A stretch of DNA of 64,000 nucleotides from Sphingobacterium sp. ML3W (GCF_000747525.1 NZ_CP009278.1:2976001-3040000), one strand, 5' to 3'; positions 18,066 to 29,175 are shown, counted from the first letter of the stretch. Program-made: numbers and translations. Notes: a model not told the origin generated them from the letters alone.

Positions 18066-18593
18066 ATGACGGAATTAAATTTTAGTACAGAAAGATTATA
18101 TATAAGACCAGTTTCAGAAAAAGATATCGAAAATATTCACCGTTTACACAGTCTAGATGAAACCGATGAATTTAATACTTTAGGAATTCCAAAAGATATT
18201 AATGAAACAAGGGAAATTGTTGAGGGCTGGATTTTAGAAAATAATAAAAGCCACACATTTGCTATTGAATTAGAACAGGAGAACGAATTTATCGGATTAA
18301 TTGGAATCAAATTAGGAAAAGAAAAATATAAAAATGCTGAAGTCTGGTTCAAATTGGATTCCAGATTTTGGAATAAAGGCTACGCAACAGAAAGTTTAAA
18401 AAGAATAATAGCTTTTGGTTTTGACGAATTAAATCTTCACAGAATAGAAGCCGGTTGCGCTGTTGAAAACACAGGCTCTATACATGTATTGGAGAAGGTT
18501 GGAATGCTGCGAGAAGCACATACAAGAAAATTATTACCATTAAAATCTGGTTGGTCTGATAATTACGGATACGCCATTTTATCAACCGATTAA
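18066..18593 (+). CDS. GNAT acetyltransferase, RimJ/RimL type
   Basis: A 175-residue protein with the GNAT fold: N-terminal LNFSTERLYIRPVSEKDIENIHRL, central EFIGLIGIKL strand, acetyl-CoA-binding region WNKGYATESLKRIIAFGFDELNLHRIEAGCAVENTGSIHVLEKVGM (Q/R-x-x-G-x-A loop here NKGYAT), ending in W-x-D-x-x-x-Y-A. The family acetylates N-termini of ribosomal proteins or small amines such as antibiotics. The substrate cannot be told from sequence. It stands alone between an HTH gene and a pseudogene. Confidence 0.9.
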   Translation: MTELNFSTERLYIRPVSEKDIENIHRLHSLDETDEFNTLGIPKDINETREIVEGWILENNKSHTFAIELEQENEFIGLIGIKLGKEKYKNAEVWFKLDSRFWNKGYATESLKRIIAFGFDELNLHRIEAGCAVENTGSIHVLEKVGMLREAHTRKLLPLKSGWSDNYGYAILSTD

Positions 18594-18608
18594 CTACTGC
18601 TCTAAATT

Positions 18609-18812
18609 ATGATAACAGCCATACTTCTTTTATTGCTACTGTCATTAACTACAATCGTTTTTGGACAGGAAACCAGAACATTACCTGACTTCTTATAAGC
18701 ATTGACTATAAATACAGAAGATATCCAAGGATATTACAATAATATAAACGCCAACATCAACGCAGATACACCAGAATGGTCAACATTTTCAGAGATTTTC
18801 AAAGGTGCTAAG
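18609..18812 (+). pseudogene. Remnant of a small secreted protein
   Basis: ATG at 18609 begins a clear signal peptide (ILLLLLLSLTTIVFGQ) that stops at TAA 18696-18698. The same frame then stays open to 18812, with plausible composition (NTEDIQGYYNNINANINADTPEW). One nonsense change in a short gene, or a fragment of a longer one, explains this. The rest of 18594-18899 shows no gene. Confidence 0.35.
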
Positions 18813-18899
18813 GTTTATGAGTAATAGAAGATAATCACAGATATCAAGAGAAAAAAAATTAAAAGAATACAAGGAGATACATTCTCCAAACAATATGTA

Positions 18900-19784
18900 A
18901 TGGACAAGAATTTAAAGAACAACATGGAAACAAAAATCAACAACATACTATACTCTGACGGATTGTTTCTTAAATACCAGTATGCAGATTTTAAACACGA
19001 AGAATTAGATATCTTATTTAACTCACATAGTGTGGCAAAAAAAACGATAGATATTTTTTGCCCTATCTGTAAAAAAGAAAGTGTATTTTCCCCAATTTGT
19101 GAGACAGGAAATTACGTTTTCGAGCAAACGTATAAAAATAGCCAATTGGGAAATGACAATCCTTTCGGACTAAATAATTTTAAAGAAAGTAAAAAGCATT
19201 GGCTGTCTAATTTGAATATAATTGTACGTGAATTTGAATGCAGTCGTGAAAAAAGTAATAGTCAACATAATTTTGTCGTTGCATTTAAATTCTATGATAG
19301 CCATTTTGTAAAAATAGCCCAATATCCATCCGTTGCAGATCTTACCAATAGACATTTAAGTAAATACAAGAAACTGGACAATGATATCTTTCTAGAGCTT
19401 AGCAAAGGACAAGGTTTATTCTCTCATAGTGTCGGAATCGGATCATTTGTCTACTTAAGACGAATAATTGAAAACCATATTGTAAAACCAGAACTCAAAA
19501 AACTAATTAGCCAAGAAAAAATAACTGAAGAAGATTTATCAAAGAAAGACTTCAAAGAAAAGCTAAACCTACTAAGGGGAGAAATTTCTGACTTTTTAGT
19601 TGAAAACAAAAAGATTTATTCCGTATTGAGCAAGGGGATTCATGAACTTTCAGAATATGAATGCTTAATTATGTATCCAATTATTGAAAAATGCATCGAG
19701 ATAATTCTTGATGAACAAATAGAGTTAAAAGAAAAATTAAAAAAGAAAGAACAAGTAGCCAAACAGCTCAATGAATTACAATGA
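18900..19784 (+). CDS. Unknown protein with Cys-x-x-Cys zinc-binding motif
   Basis: A 294-residue protein with IDIFCPICKKESVFSPIC (about residues 50-68), a short zinc-ribbon-like knuckle. Further on is a hydrophobic HSVGIGSFVYLRRIIENHIV stretch, then a long charged helical end (IELKEKLKKKEQVAKQ). The start may be ATG 18900 or the Met at residue 9. No family recognised. It lies directly before another Cys/His protein and the STAND NTPase, so a role in the same defence locus is possible. The 91-base gap gives no firm operon evidence. Confidence 0.65.
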   Translation: MDKNLKNNMETKINNILYSDGLFLKYQYADFKHEELDILFNSHSVAKKTIDIFCPICKKESVFSPICETGNYVFEQTYKNSQLGNDNPFGLNNFKESKKHWLSNLNIIVREFECSREKSNSQHNFVVAFKFYDSHFVKIAQYPSVADLTNRHLSKYKKLDNDIFLELSKGQGLFSHSVGIGSFVYLRRIIENHIVKPELKKLISQEKITEEDLSKKDFKEKLNLLRGEISDFLVENKKIYSVLSKGIHELSEYECLIMYPIIEKCIEIILDEQIELKEKLKKKEQVAKQLNELQ

Positions 19785-19875
19785 TTTTATCAAATTCTAT
19801 TAGAAAAACTAGAGTTCCAAATAATTCATAAACATGAAAATTTCCACATATTAACTTCTATAAAACCTACGCTTC

Positions 19876-21036
19876 ATGATTGCCAATTTTTTATTTCTAA
19901 GTGGATCCCCACAAGTCAACTATAAAGTTTTCTTTGAAATTGCCAGAGATTTTAGAAAGGGAGGTTTAACACCTGATAATTTTGAAGAGGTTCTTAATCT
20001 CATAGATGAATTACCTCAAATCAATGTAAGGCGAGATTCTGACTATAAGATTTTCGAACACCTAAATTTAAAAGATATTAATCAAGAGGATTTTTCTATT
20101 ATCATAAGAGAACTGCTTAGAAGAGGGCAAGAGAAATCAAAAAAGTGTTGGCATCCCGAAGCTTGTTCATCATCTTGCAATGTAGATGGTTCTGGCCAAA
20201 TAATAGTTAGTGCCGCTCATTCAATTCAAAATAATGGTGTTTTAAGCAAAATAGCTAAAGATGGGCATGTTACCACATTTTCTAGAGAAGAAGTTGGATT
20301 TAAAGGGAAAGATGTTGGAAAAAAACTAGCATCCATATTTTGGGGATTTTGCAACCATCATGATGCTATGTTTAGGCCTATCGAAATAATAAACTATACA
20401 GGTACATCTGAACAGAACTTTTTATACGCATATCGTGCATTTGTAATAATATGTCATAAAAAAATAGAAGCTTCTCATTTCCACAATTTTGGTTCCCAAT
20501 CAGAAAATGATATTATAGAAAATAAAAATATTTTTGATAGGGCTATTTTAGATAAAGATTATGACGCGATTATAACACATGTAATAGAATTGCCTTTGTT
20601 TTATCCAATAGCTGTTTCATCAGGATTTTATTTAGACTTTGACTTTGAAGGCAATTCCATACTACATTCTGAAAATAGGATGGAAAATATTTACATTACA
20701 GTTTTTCCTGACAATGGTAAAACATATTGCTTATTAAGTTATCTTAAAGAGGATGAAAATCTTTATCAGGAGCTCGCAAGTCAACTACAGTCAAGGAACA
20801 ACTTTAAATCAGATTTAACTGTATTACTTGCTGCTCACGTTGAGAATATTTACTTCGAACCAATATATTTTGAAACATTTATTGCATGCCAAGCAGAATC
20901 TATTTTAAAAGTTTTCCAACAGGCACAATTTGATGTTCAAACGTTAGATTCCCAAGGAAATCACGTAGGCAATCTATCGCTCACACCTCCAGATTATCTT
21001 AAAAATATAGAGGAAATAAACTTTTTCGGTTACTAA
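19876..21036 (+). CDS. Unknown protein with an HNH-like Cys/His cluster
   Basis: A 386-residue protein. Residues 91-170 hold ordered metal-binding residues: C91-x-H93...C97...C101, then SAAHSIQNNGVLSKIAKDGHV (H115) and FWGFCNHHDAMF (C159, H161, H162, D163). The spacing of a Cys pair, an AHSI motif and a C-x-H-H-D motif suggests a treble-clef (HNH-like) or other zinc domain. The C-terminal ~200 residues are unassigned. It precedes the restriction-nuclease/STAND gene by about 220 bases in the same orientation. Nuclease activity is inferred only. Confidence 0.6.
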   Translation: MIANFLFLSGSPQVNYKVFFEIARDFRKGGLTPDNFEEVLNLIDELPQINVRRDSDYKIFEHLNLKDINQEDFSIIIRELLRRGQEKSKKCWHPEACSSSCNVDGSGQIIVSAAHSIQNNGVLSKIAKDGHVTTFSREEVGFKGKDVGKKLASIFWGFCNHHDAMFRPIEIINYTGTSEQNFLYAYRAFVIICHKKIEASHFHNFGSQSENDIIENKNIFDRAILDKDYDAIITHVIELPLFYPIAVSSGFYLDFDFEGNSILHSENRMENIYITVFPDNGKTYCLLSYLKEDENLYQELASQLQSRNNFKSDLTVLLAAHVENIYFEPIYFETFIACQAESILKVFQQAQFDVQTLDSQGNHVGNLSLTPPDYLKNIEEINFFGY

Positions 21037-21254
21037 TTGATACATTTTAAAAAAATTATGGAAGAGGTAATTAAACAAAAAATGTCTTAAAAATGCGAAT
21101 TTTATGAACAAAGAAAATGTTGAATTTTACGTCCGAACAATCAAATAGTATATCTAAAAGCCTCACATTTACACTATCTTAAACTTAGCGATTTAATAAA
21201 CCAACTTTGCAGTATCAAATCACCGCCATTTTTTTATCATTTACGCAAATTCAC

Positions 21255-24200
21255 ATGTTGAAATTTGACACACCAGAAGTAACATCTTTCCCAGAATCAA
21301 TAAAACCTTTTGCAATAGCAAATAAAGGGTATCCTGTGGGTCAAATAGCAGACGACCGAAGATTTGAAGAGCTCACTTATTCTATCTACAAATCCAAAAT
21401 AGATGATGACGAGTTCCCCCCCTATGATGCAATTAGTCTGTTGACAGGAGTTCGCGACAAAGGAAGAGATTGTGTCCTTTATAAAGACGGTAAGACAGAT
21501 GGTGTAATACAATGTAAACTGTACAAAAATCCATATTCAAAAAATGAATTAGGATTAGAAATCACCAAGTTCATACTATACAGTATGATTGATGATAACT
21601 TAGTCAATGACTACTCTACTTTTACCTATTTCATCTGTACTGCAAATGGACTTACTGCCGACTGTACCGATTTTATCCATGATTTCAAAAATGCTATTGG
21701 AAATGAATCGCAATTATGTAAATGGATTGATAAATGCTTAGATAAGCCTACCTTGCAAAGTTTAAAGATTAATTTCAATATAAACTCCTTCAAGGAAAAG
21801 CTATCTAAGATAACTGTAAAGAGCATTTATTCTCAGGATTTAGACATAGAATTGAGTTCTCCTATCCTATCACATTTAGCTCCACTCTTTTTTGAGGTGA
21901 GAACAGTAATAGACTCATCTAAATTAGATGAATTAATAAATCTAATAAAACCAAGTTTGACAGGTCAAGAAGTGATTAATGCGCTTCGAACATCCTCAGT
22001 AAGTCTATCCGCTGAAAATAATGAATTTAGCTCCGTCCCTAACTCACATATAGTGCGTAAGGAAACAGAACAATTATATAGCTGGTTGATAAACGACAAT
22101 ATTAAAACGGAAAAACATAACAACATATGCCTTTTAGTGGGGGCTGCCGGATACGGAAAAACTGTTATACTAAAGGACCTGTATGATAAGTGCCTTGATA
22201 AAAAGATAGCCGTGCTAGGTTTGAAAGCGGACAAATTGTATCCTACATCAATAGATGAATTACAAAAAAACATAAGTACTCCCCTCCCACTAATTGAATT
22301 TATTCAAGAATCTAAAAAGCACTTTTCAAAAATTGTAATTTTGATCGATCAGATCGACGCATTATCTCAATCCATGTCTTCTGACCGTAGATTTTTGAAT
22401 GTATTCAGAAATTTTCTTGATGTCTTTTTAGATGATGATGACGTCAAAGTGATACTGTCTGTAAGACCTTATGAACTTAATTACGATCCGTCAATTCAGT
22501 ATTATAAAGATTCGAAAACCATCCATGTAAAACAGTTGGACAATCAGGAGGTTAATGCAATTTTAAAAAAGGCACGTATAAATCCGGACACATTATCAAT
22601 AAAGCTATTACAGTTACTTAAAGTGCCTAATCAATTAGACGTTTTTTTACAGATTGCAATCAATGGGACAAGTCGTATTCAATCCATATCGCTTCATGGA
22701 TTATATTTTGAGCTCTGGAATCAGAAAGTTACTGAAATAACGAAAAGAACAAATAAGTTCCAAGACTGTATTTCAGTAAAAAGGCTTTTATATACTATTG
22801 TGAACGATATGTTTTCAAAGCAAAGGATTTCTGTTCCTGTCTTTAAATATGAAGATTATCAGCAGGAACTAAGTTACCTAGAAAGCGAAAGGCTACTTAA
22901 AAGAGAGGAAAACCAAATACAGTTTTTTCATCAATCGTTTTACGACTTTATATTTTCTAAACAGTTAGTTGAAAACGAAACAGATGTAATCGAATATATC
23001 AAAGATGCTAACCAGTCTATTCATATTCGATCTGCTGTAAAAATGACCTTCACTTACCTAAGAGAATATGATTTCGCGCAGTACATTGAATATATCTATT
23101 CCGTTTTTGACGACGAAGAAATACTCTTCCATATTAAACAGATTGTGTTTTCCTTAATAATATCCTTAGAAACACCTCATCAGGATGAAATCAGTTTTAT
23201 TAAAACAATTATTAGAAAAGATATTCACTGCGAATTGTTATTCCTAGAGATGGCTAATGGAAAAGTATGGTTTGATGTTGTAATTGAACAGGGGTATTTA
23301 GAGTTGCTAAAAATTGACACTGCAAACATTTCTTCTAATATTGAGATTCATAAAACACGGCAAGTATTCTATAAGCTTCAAAATCAAATCATTTCATACA
23401 ACTCCCAAAAGGCATGGGAAATAGTGGCAACAATACCAGATAAAACAAAAATTCAAGACCTTCTGTATCCTATAACAGATTGGAGCAATCCAATTAGTAT
23501 TCAGCTTTTTGAGAGCTGTTTTGACTTTGAAGAAAATGATCCTTTTGGTTATTATCATGTACTAAACAGTATCTTGCAAAATAATTCATCGTATGTAATT
23601 AAACAACTTGCTACTAAACTTCCAAAAAGTCTAACACATCCTAAAGAAACTTCAGACTACCAAAGAAATGAAGTTTTAAAAAAAATAATACACATATGTC
23701 CAGATAAACTGTACCCAATTTTGTTAGATTGTGTACTATTGGATCTTGAGTTTGATCGTGGTTATAATTCTGGAGCGTTGATTAATGATTGGACGTTCAA
23801 CAATGTTGATTTAGACGGTGATAAGGATTACCTCGATGGTCAAGAATACGCTTATCAATTACTAGGTTTTTGTCTTAAGAAAGCCGCTGAAATGAAGCTT
23901 GATAATTTCTTATCGTTCTTAGATCAATATAAAGATTCAAAATACGAATCCATATTGAGATTAGTCATTTTTACATTACAAGGTAACGAAAGTTTATATA
24001 CTGATCAAATTTATGATTTCTTTATAACAGTAACTGAATCCAGAATAATACAAGAAGATGAAGGTCTGGAGCATGAACTTAGAATTCTAATAGCAAAAAC
24101 CTTTGATTTCTTCACCACTGATCAAAGACAAAATGTTATAAACTATATCAAGCAATATAAAAAGGTAAAAGAAATCCATTACCGTGAATATGGAGATCCA

Positions 24201-25814
24201 ATAAAGAAACATTTTTATACTAAATGGGGCGAAGGTAAATATTTTTGGTTAAAGCGTCTTCCTCAAGAAGTAGTTAACGCTGATCCTGAACTAGAGCAGT
24301 CTTATCATGAACTTGAAAGACGCCATGGAGATATAGAGGATAAACGTGAGGTAAGAAATCCTTCTGTGATGATCGGCTGTTCAAGCCCTATTAATTCTAA
24401 AGCATATCCTTATATGTCAAAGGAACAATGGATTGCAGCGTTTCGAAAATATGACTCAAACTACAAAGAAGATTTTCATAGTAGCAAAGGGGGAATACAC
24501 GAACTAACATCAGGTTTTAAGGATACAACTCGAGAAAACCCATCAGAAATGATGATGGATATCTTAAAAACTATTACCAATGATCCTAGTGTTGATATTA
24601 ACTATGTGTTTCCTGCTTTGGAAGTTTTTGCTGAAGCTAGAATAGACCTACAGCAGGATTTAATAGAACTTCTAAAAATCGCTATATCTAGGAAACAACA
24701 TAAAAGTATCTACTATCCTATACGAATTGCAAGCATTCTTATGGGAAGTGATTCTGAAAGTCCTTATCTCGTGGCCTTAATAACGATTAACGCTTTAAAT
24801 TACGATAGAAAGGAAATTTGGTTAGATAAAAAGGAAAATGACGTGACAACCAACATTAATGGTTTGGTTACACAAGCTATGAATACGAATTATGGCTCGG
24901 CCATTAGTGCGTTGGCTCGTATTAGAGATAATGCCTATGAAAATCTAATATTCGAAACTATAGAAAGTATTTTGACATCAGGTCCGCCTGAAGCTAGGGC
25001 TTTGTTATATTATGAAATAGCAAAATTGACCAGAATTAATATACAAAGAACTAATGACGTATTTGTTAGTTACCTGGCAAAAGAAGAAGATGTTTATGTT
25101 ATAGCATCATCACTATGGTCTTTGCAGTATTTAAGAAAAAATGGGTTCAATTCAATTGCCCCTGCTTATGAAAAGTTGATTGACTCGAACTTAATAGGAA
25201 AAAATGATGCCGACTCTCTTTTTAAGATACTGTACGGATCTTATCTTTATAATATTGAAGGATCAAAAGAGTTACTGTATAAATTAATTAAAAACAACCA
25301 GAATGCGGCTATTAGAGGGGTACGGTCAATTTTTAAGCACTATTATAGCATATCTGATAGTAAGGGAAAGAATGATAGCTTACTAGCTTATATATTACAA
25401 GAAGTCAAAATTGATGAAGAAGATAATTTATCGATTAACTTTATAGATATTGAACACATAAAACTTAAAGATATCTGTCTTTTTCTTTCAAACTATATTG
25501 AATCTCCTCTTTTCGCGATGTCTAACTACTTCATTGAGTACTTATGCCAACAGTGTGCCTATTTACCAATTGAAGCGATAAAACTGTTTGATTTAGCTTT
25601 TGAAAAAAGACAATTAAATAGCTCTTTGATTAAAGGTGTTTATAAACTAGACGAATCATATATCAAATTTATTGTTGGCGCATATGACAGCTTAACACAA
25701 AAAAATGAAGAGCATTATAAAGCCAGAAAAAGCCTCCTGTTACGGTTCGATGAAGTACTGCAAGACTTTAAATTGAGAAGAATGGCAGACAAGATATTAG
25801 TTACAGTGACCTAA
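21255..25814 (+). CDS. Restriction-endonuclease-like/STAND NTPase defence protein (Avs-type)
   Basis: 1519 residues from the ATG at 21255 (an upstream TTG adds 16). The N-terminus is a Mrr-like PD-(D/E)XK domain: RRFEELTYSIY, then GVRDKGRDCVLY (D72) and GVIQCKLYK (Q86-C-K88). A STAND P-loop NTPase follows: Walker A VGAAGYGKT (295-303) and Walker B KIVILIDQIDAL (359-370), then an SVRPYEL sensor region. About 1000 helical residues close the protein and would be the target-sensing part. Avs proteins sense phage proteins, oligomerise and switch on the N-terminal effector, so DNA cleavage during infection is the likely role. An isolated gene, typical of Avs. Confidence 0.85.
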   Translation: MLKFDTPEVTSFPESIKPFAIANKGYPVGQIADDRRFEELTYSIYKSKIDDDEFPPYDAISLLTGVRDKGRDCVLYKDGKTDGVIQCKLYKNPYSKNELGLEITKFILYSMIDDNLVNDYSTFTYFICTANGLTADCTDFIHDFKNAIGNESQLCKWIDKCLDKPTLQSLKINFNINSFKEKLSKITVKSIYSQDLDIELSSPILSHLAPLFFEVRTVIDSSKLDELINLIKPSLTGQEVINALRTSSVSLSAENNEFSSVPNSHIVRKETEQLYSWLINDNIKTEKHNNICLLVGAAGYGKTVILKDLYDKCLDKKIAVLGLKADKLYPTSIDELQKNISTPLPLIEFIQESKKHFSKIVILIDQIDALSQSMSSDRRFLNVFRNFLDVFLDDDDVKVILSVRPYELNYDPSIQYYKDSKTIHVKQLDNQEVNAILKKARINPDTLSIKLLQLLKVPNQLDVFLQIAINGTSRIQSISLHGLYFELWNQKVTEITKRTNKFQDCISVKRLLYTIVNDMFSKQRISVPVFKYEDYQQELSYLESERLLKREENQIQFFHQSFYDFIFSKQLVENETDVIEYIKDANQSIHIRSAVKMTFTYLREYDFAQYIEYIYSVFDDEEILFHIKQIVFSLIISLETPHQDEISFIKTIIRKDIHCELLFLEMANGKVWFDVVIEQGYLELLKIDTANISSNIEIHKTRQVFYKLQNQIISYNSQKAWEIVATIPDKTKIQDLLYPITDWSNPISIQLFESCFDFEENDPFGYYHVLNSILQNNSSYVIKQLATKLPKSLTHPKETSDYQRNEVLKKIIHICPDKLYPILLDCVLLDLEFDRGYNSGALINDWTFNNVDLDGDKDYLDGQEYAYQLLGFCLKKAAEMKLDNFLSFLDQYKDSKYESILRLVIFTLQGNESLYTDQIYDFFITVTESRIIQEDEGLEHELRILIAKTFDFFTTDQRQNVINYIKQYKKVKEIHYREYGDPIKKHFYTKWGEGKYFWLKRLPQEVVNADPELEQSYHELERRHGDIEDKREVRNPSVMIGCSSPINSKAYPYMSKEQWIAAFRKYDSNYKEDFHSSKGGIHELTSGFKDTTRENPSEMMMDILKTITNDPSVDINYVFPALEVFAEARIDLQQDLIELLKIAISRKQHKSIYYPIRIASILMGSDSESPYLVALITINALNYDRKEIWLDKKENDVTTNINGLVTQAMNTNYGSAISALARIRDNAYENLIFETIESILTSGPPEARALLYYEIAKLTRINIQRTNDVFVSYLAKEEDVYVIASSLWSLQYLRKNGFNSIAPAYEKLIDSNLIGKNDADSLFKILYGSYLYNIEGSKELLYKLIKNNQNAAIRGVRSIFKHYYSISDSKGKNDSLLAYILQEVKIDEEDNLSINFIDIEHIKLKDICLFLSNYIESPLFAMSNYFIEYLCQQCAYLPIEAIKLFDLAFEKRQLNSSLIKGVYKLDESYIKFIVGAYDSLTQKNEEHYKARKSLLLRFDEVLQDFKLRRMADKILVTVT

Positions 25815-25892
25815 TAAACGTTGATTGGAGTGGTACTAATTATAGCCGTTTTATTTTTTCACACACCTATGAAATTTATAATTAAAAAGTGA

Positions 25893-25900
25893 TAAATTTG
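25893..25900 (+). promoter_or_regulatory. Candidate Bacteroidota -7 element before the Shedu-type gene
   Basis: TAAATTTG at 25893-25900 matches the TAnnTTTG -7 consensus of Bacteroidota sigma-70 promoters. It lies 20 bases before the ATG. No good -33 TTTG partner is seen, so the call is tentative. Confidence 0.3.
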
Positions 25901-25920
25901 CAAGTTTAAAAAACCAAAAT

Positions 25921-26670
25921 ATGGAGATAAATCAAGCGCAAGAAGGAACTGTAAAATCAGACAAAGATCCGCAAATAAATAATGAAATTGATAATAAGGA
26001 AATAGAGGAAATCTCTGAAGATAAAAAGCAAATTTGGAACATTGAAGAAGTTGAAAAAAAACTTTTAAAGGCTTATCTTAACGATTCAGAAACTGAACTT
26101 TTGGCTATCCTGAAAAATAACACTTTTCTATTTTATGATCTTTTTACAAGAAAATATGGTATTCAACCAATTTTCCGAGAACTAAATTTTGGAAATGAAT
26201 TCAGGTGTGACTTTGCATGGCTTAATGATAACTCTTCCGGTCCTGAATGGGTATTGGTCGAAATTGAAAAGCCTAAAATGAATCTTTTTAAAAACGATAA
26301 TAAACCAACTGCTCCTTTTCAAGCTGCTATTGAACAAGTCAAAAACTGGGATCAATATTTCCAACAACATCCTGCAGAAAAGAAACGAATATTTGGATCT
26401 GTAGCTAGATTTAGATTAATTCTGGTCACTGGAACACATGAAGAATGGCAGAGTGAGCAGGGAAAAAGATGGAGAGCATATCACCATAATAACACAAACA
26501 TTGAGATTCGTTCTATGCAAACATTTTGGAAATCCTTAACTGCCATAAAAACTAAACCAGAAGAGTTTTGGAGCTTTGAAGAAAAGCCAAAAACACTTTC
26601 TCATTCGGCATTAAGTGACTACTGGAAAAATTATGAATATATGGATAACTGGAGAGGAATTGATTTATAA
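25921..26670 (+). CDS. Shedu-type (SduA/DUF4263) nuclease
   Basis: A 249-residue protein with an acidic N-terminal ~40 residues, then a C-terminal nuclease region. FRCDFAW (D97) is followed by WVLVEIEKPKMNLF (E114, E116, K117) and AAIEQVKNWDQYF (Q139), the PD-(D/E)XK pattern of the SduA C-terminal domain. Shedu is a single-gene anti-phage system in which this nuclease cuts DNA under control of a variable N-terminal domain. Here the N-terminal part is short, so this is a minimal form. Monocistronic, with a candidate promoter just upstream. Confidence 0.8.
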   Translation: MEINQAQEGTVKSDKDPQINNEIDNKEIEEISEDKKQIWNIEEVEKKLLKAYLNDSETELLAILKNNTFLFYDLFTRKYGIQPIFRELNFGNEFRCDFAWLNDNSSGPEWVLVEIEKPKMNLFKNDNKPTAPFQAAIEQVKNWDQYFQQHPAEKKRIFGSVARFRLILVTGTHEEWQSEQGKRWRAYHHNNTNIEIRSMQTFWKSLTAIKTKPEEFWSFEEKPKTLSHSALSDYWKNYEYMDNWRGIDL

Positions 26671-26933
26671 AATCTTGATAACCATCAAATACAGATGAGA
26701 TATGGTAATTAAATACTTAAAAGGAATATTAGTAACTATTGTTGCTTTTGCATTCAATTAATTTTAGAAATGACCATTAGTAAGTTGTTTTAAGATAACT
26801 TAGAACTGAGCCAAAACTTACAGATATTATATTTGTTCTAATGCTAAAGATCCTATCTCATTACTAAATGAATTGATTTAACTCTTAAATCATTAAAGCA
26901 GCAGTGAATAAAAACTATTGACATATACACAAA

Positions 26934-29175
26934 ATGATTTACATTAACCGAAAAACAATATCTCATCCAGAAATATTCTATTCAAAGGAAATTGAGGCAG
27001 CAAAAATAAGCGAAAAAAATTTTTATAGCAGACCTTATGAACTTAGGTCACAGGAAAGAAATCTGACACACCTCGATCAAAAATTAAATAATATGCTTAG
27101 AAAAGCATTGATGGAGGTATTTAATGGGAGATGTGCTTATTGCGAGTCCCAAATTTCGAATTCCAGTTGCGATCATTTTAGCCCCAAAAATGGAGCAAGG
27201 GGATTTGAAAATGAGTTTTCTAATGATCACTATTGGTGGCTTTCTTACGAATGGAATAATCTTTATAATTGTTGCTTAGAATGTAACCGATATAAATCAT
27301 CTTGGTTTCCAGTGAAGGGATCTAGAGCTGCAACTGAAACAAAATACAATGATATTGTTATTCAGGAAGAAGCTCTATTAATAGATCCTTGCATTGATCG
27401 CCCCCAGGAACACTTAACATACAATGAAGCTGGAGAAATGGTTTCCTTAACAACCAAAGGTAAAACCACTATTGAAATTATAAAACTTAATCGTTCTGAA
27501 CTAGTAGAAGCTAGACACAGAACAATACAAAAGCTAAAAACTCAATGGAATGAATTCTTAAATTTAATTATGCGCAAAAATGAAAACTTGAGCTTATTGA
27601 ATGAGATAATATATTCATGGGGGGAAATTTTTAATAATCAGGAATTACGTACATCATATTTAGGAATTCAAAGACACTTTCTTTACAAATGGTTCAAAGA
27701 GCTTGAAATACAAAACAATCCCATCTTTACAAATTTTAATATATTCTTAGATAATGAAAATATGTCAGGCAAAGCTTTGAAATTTTCGTTTCAAGAAATT
27801 GAAAGATCTGTAAATAGACAAAAGATTACAGATACAACCAGAGAAAATAATAAAGCTGTAACTAACCTTGATGGTATCAGACATATTTACGTTGAAAAAA
27901 TAGAGCTTAAGAACTTCAAATGTTTTTCAAAGCTGGAACTAGACTTTTCTAATAATAGAGGAATTGCCGAAAGCAAAACTAAACAGGAAAATCCCCTTTT
28001 AGAACCATGGGTATTATTTTTAGGGGAAAATGGCGTAGGAAAAAGTTCACTACTAAAAGCCATTGCCATCGGATTATCGGGAAATGAGTATATTAAAAGT
28101 CTGTGTATATCAGGCAAAGAGATTCTAAAACACGACGAGAAAAATGGTTATATTAAAATACACTTGGTCGGTGCAATAAACCCCATAATTGTTAATTTTA
28201 ATATCGATACAATTATATCTACAATTGAACAACCTATAGTAAACGTTGTAGCTTACAATTCAATACGCCTAAAACCCACTGTTGGAAAAATAATGCCAGA
28301 GAACGTTGAATTTTATGGCGCCAAGGTTAAAAATTTATTCGATTATACATTTTCCTTGCTAGATGCTGAAATTTGGCTAACAAAATTAAAAGAAGACATA
28401 TTTAACCGTGTGGCCCTAACGCTAAAAGACCTAATGTTATTATAACAAAGATATCATTGAGATTCAAGAAGATAAAGCTATAATAAAACGCGGGAATGAT
28501 AAATTCTATATTGATGAACTTAGCGATGGCTATAAATCTATTTTTTTCTTAGCTGTTGATATAATGGCAACCTTAACTAGTGAAAATGTAAGATTTGATT
28601 TAGCCGAAGGTATGGTGCTAATTGATGAGATTGGTACACATCTTCACCCAAGGTGGCGTATGGAAGTGGTCAGTAGATTACGGAAAGCTTTTCCAAAAAT
28701 CAGATTTATTGTAACTAGTCATGAACCTCTCTGTCTAAGAGGCCTGATTGAAGGAGAAACAATTGTGCTCACAAAAAATGAGCATAAAGAAATTATAGCA
28801 TTAACTGAACTACCTGATCCAAGTGAGTTACGTATTGATCAAATTTTAACTTCAGATTTTTTTGGTTTAAAAAGCACAATCGATCCTCAAACAGAAAAAC
28901 TATTTGATGAATATTACAAAATACTTGCCCTGGAAGAAAAAGACAGAAGTGAAGAACAAAAGAATCGTATTTTAGAGCTCAGTCATGTTATTCCTCGTAT
29001 AAAACATCTAGGGGATACAGAGCGCGAAGAGCTTGCCTATTACGTTATTGATGAACTACTAGCCCGTAAGACAAGAAAGGATGGATTGAAAATCAAAAAT
29101 AATTTAGAAACAGAGGCTTTGATAAGAATAAAAAGTATATGGAAAAGTTTGGACAATAAAAGTGGATTACTATGA
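26934..29175 (+). pseudogene. HNH-ATPase fusion (Septu PtuA-like with N-terminal HNH), frameshifted
   Basis: The first part (26934-28445, 503 residues) has a PtuB/TIGR02646-like HNH domain: C67-x-x-C70, D80-H81, N109, C114-x-x-C117-N, K121. It then has the start of an SMC/RecF-like ATPase (VEKIELKNFKCFSKLELDF; Walker A GENGVGKSS, 364-372). It stops at TAA 28443. The next frame continues at once with YNKDIIEIQ and the ABC signature IDELSDGYKS (before 28564). Then come Walker B MVLIDEIGTHLHP and the D-loop/His-switch region FIVTSHEPL, ending at 29175. The total length is one base over a multiple of three, so a +1 change near 28437-28443 broke the gene. ATPase and signature motif are now on separate frames. 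Confidence 0.8.
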
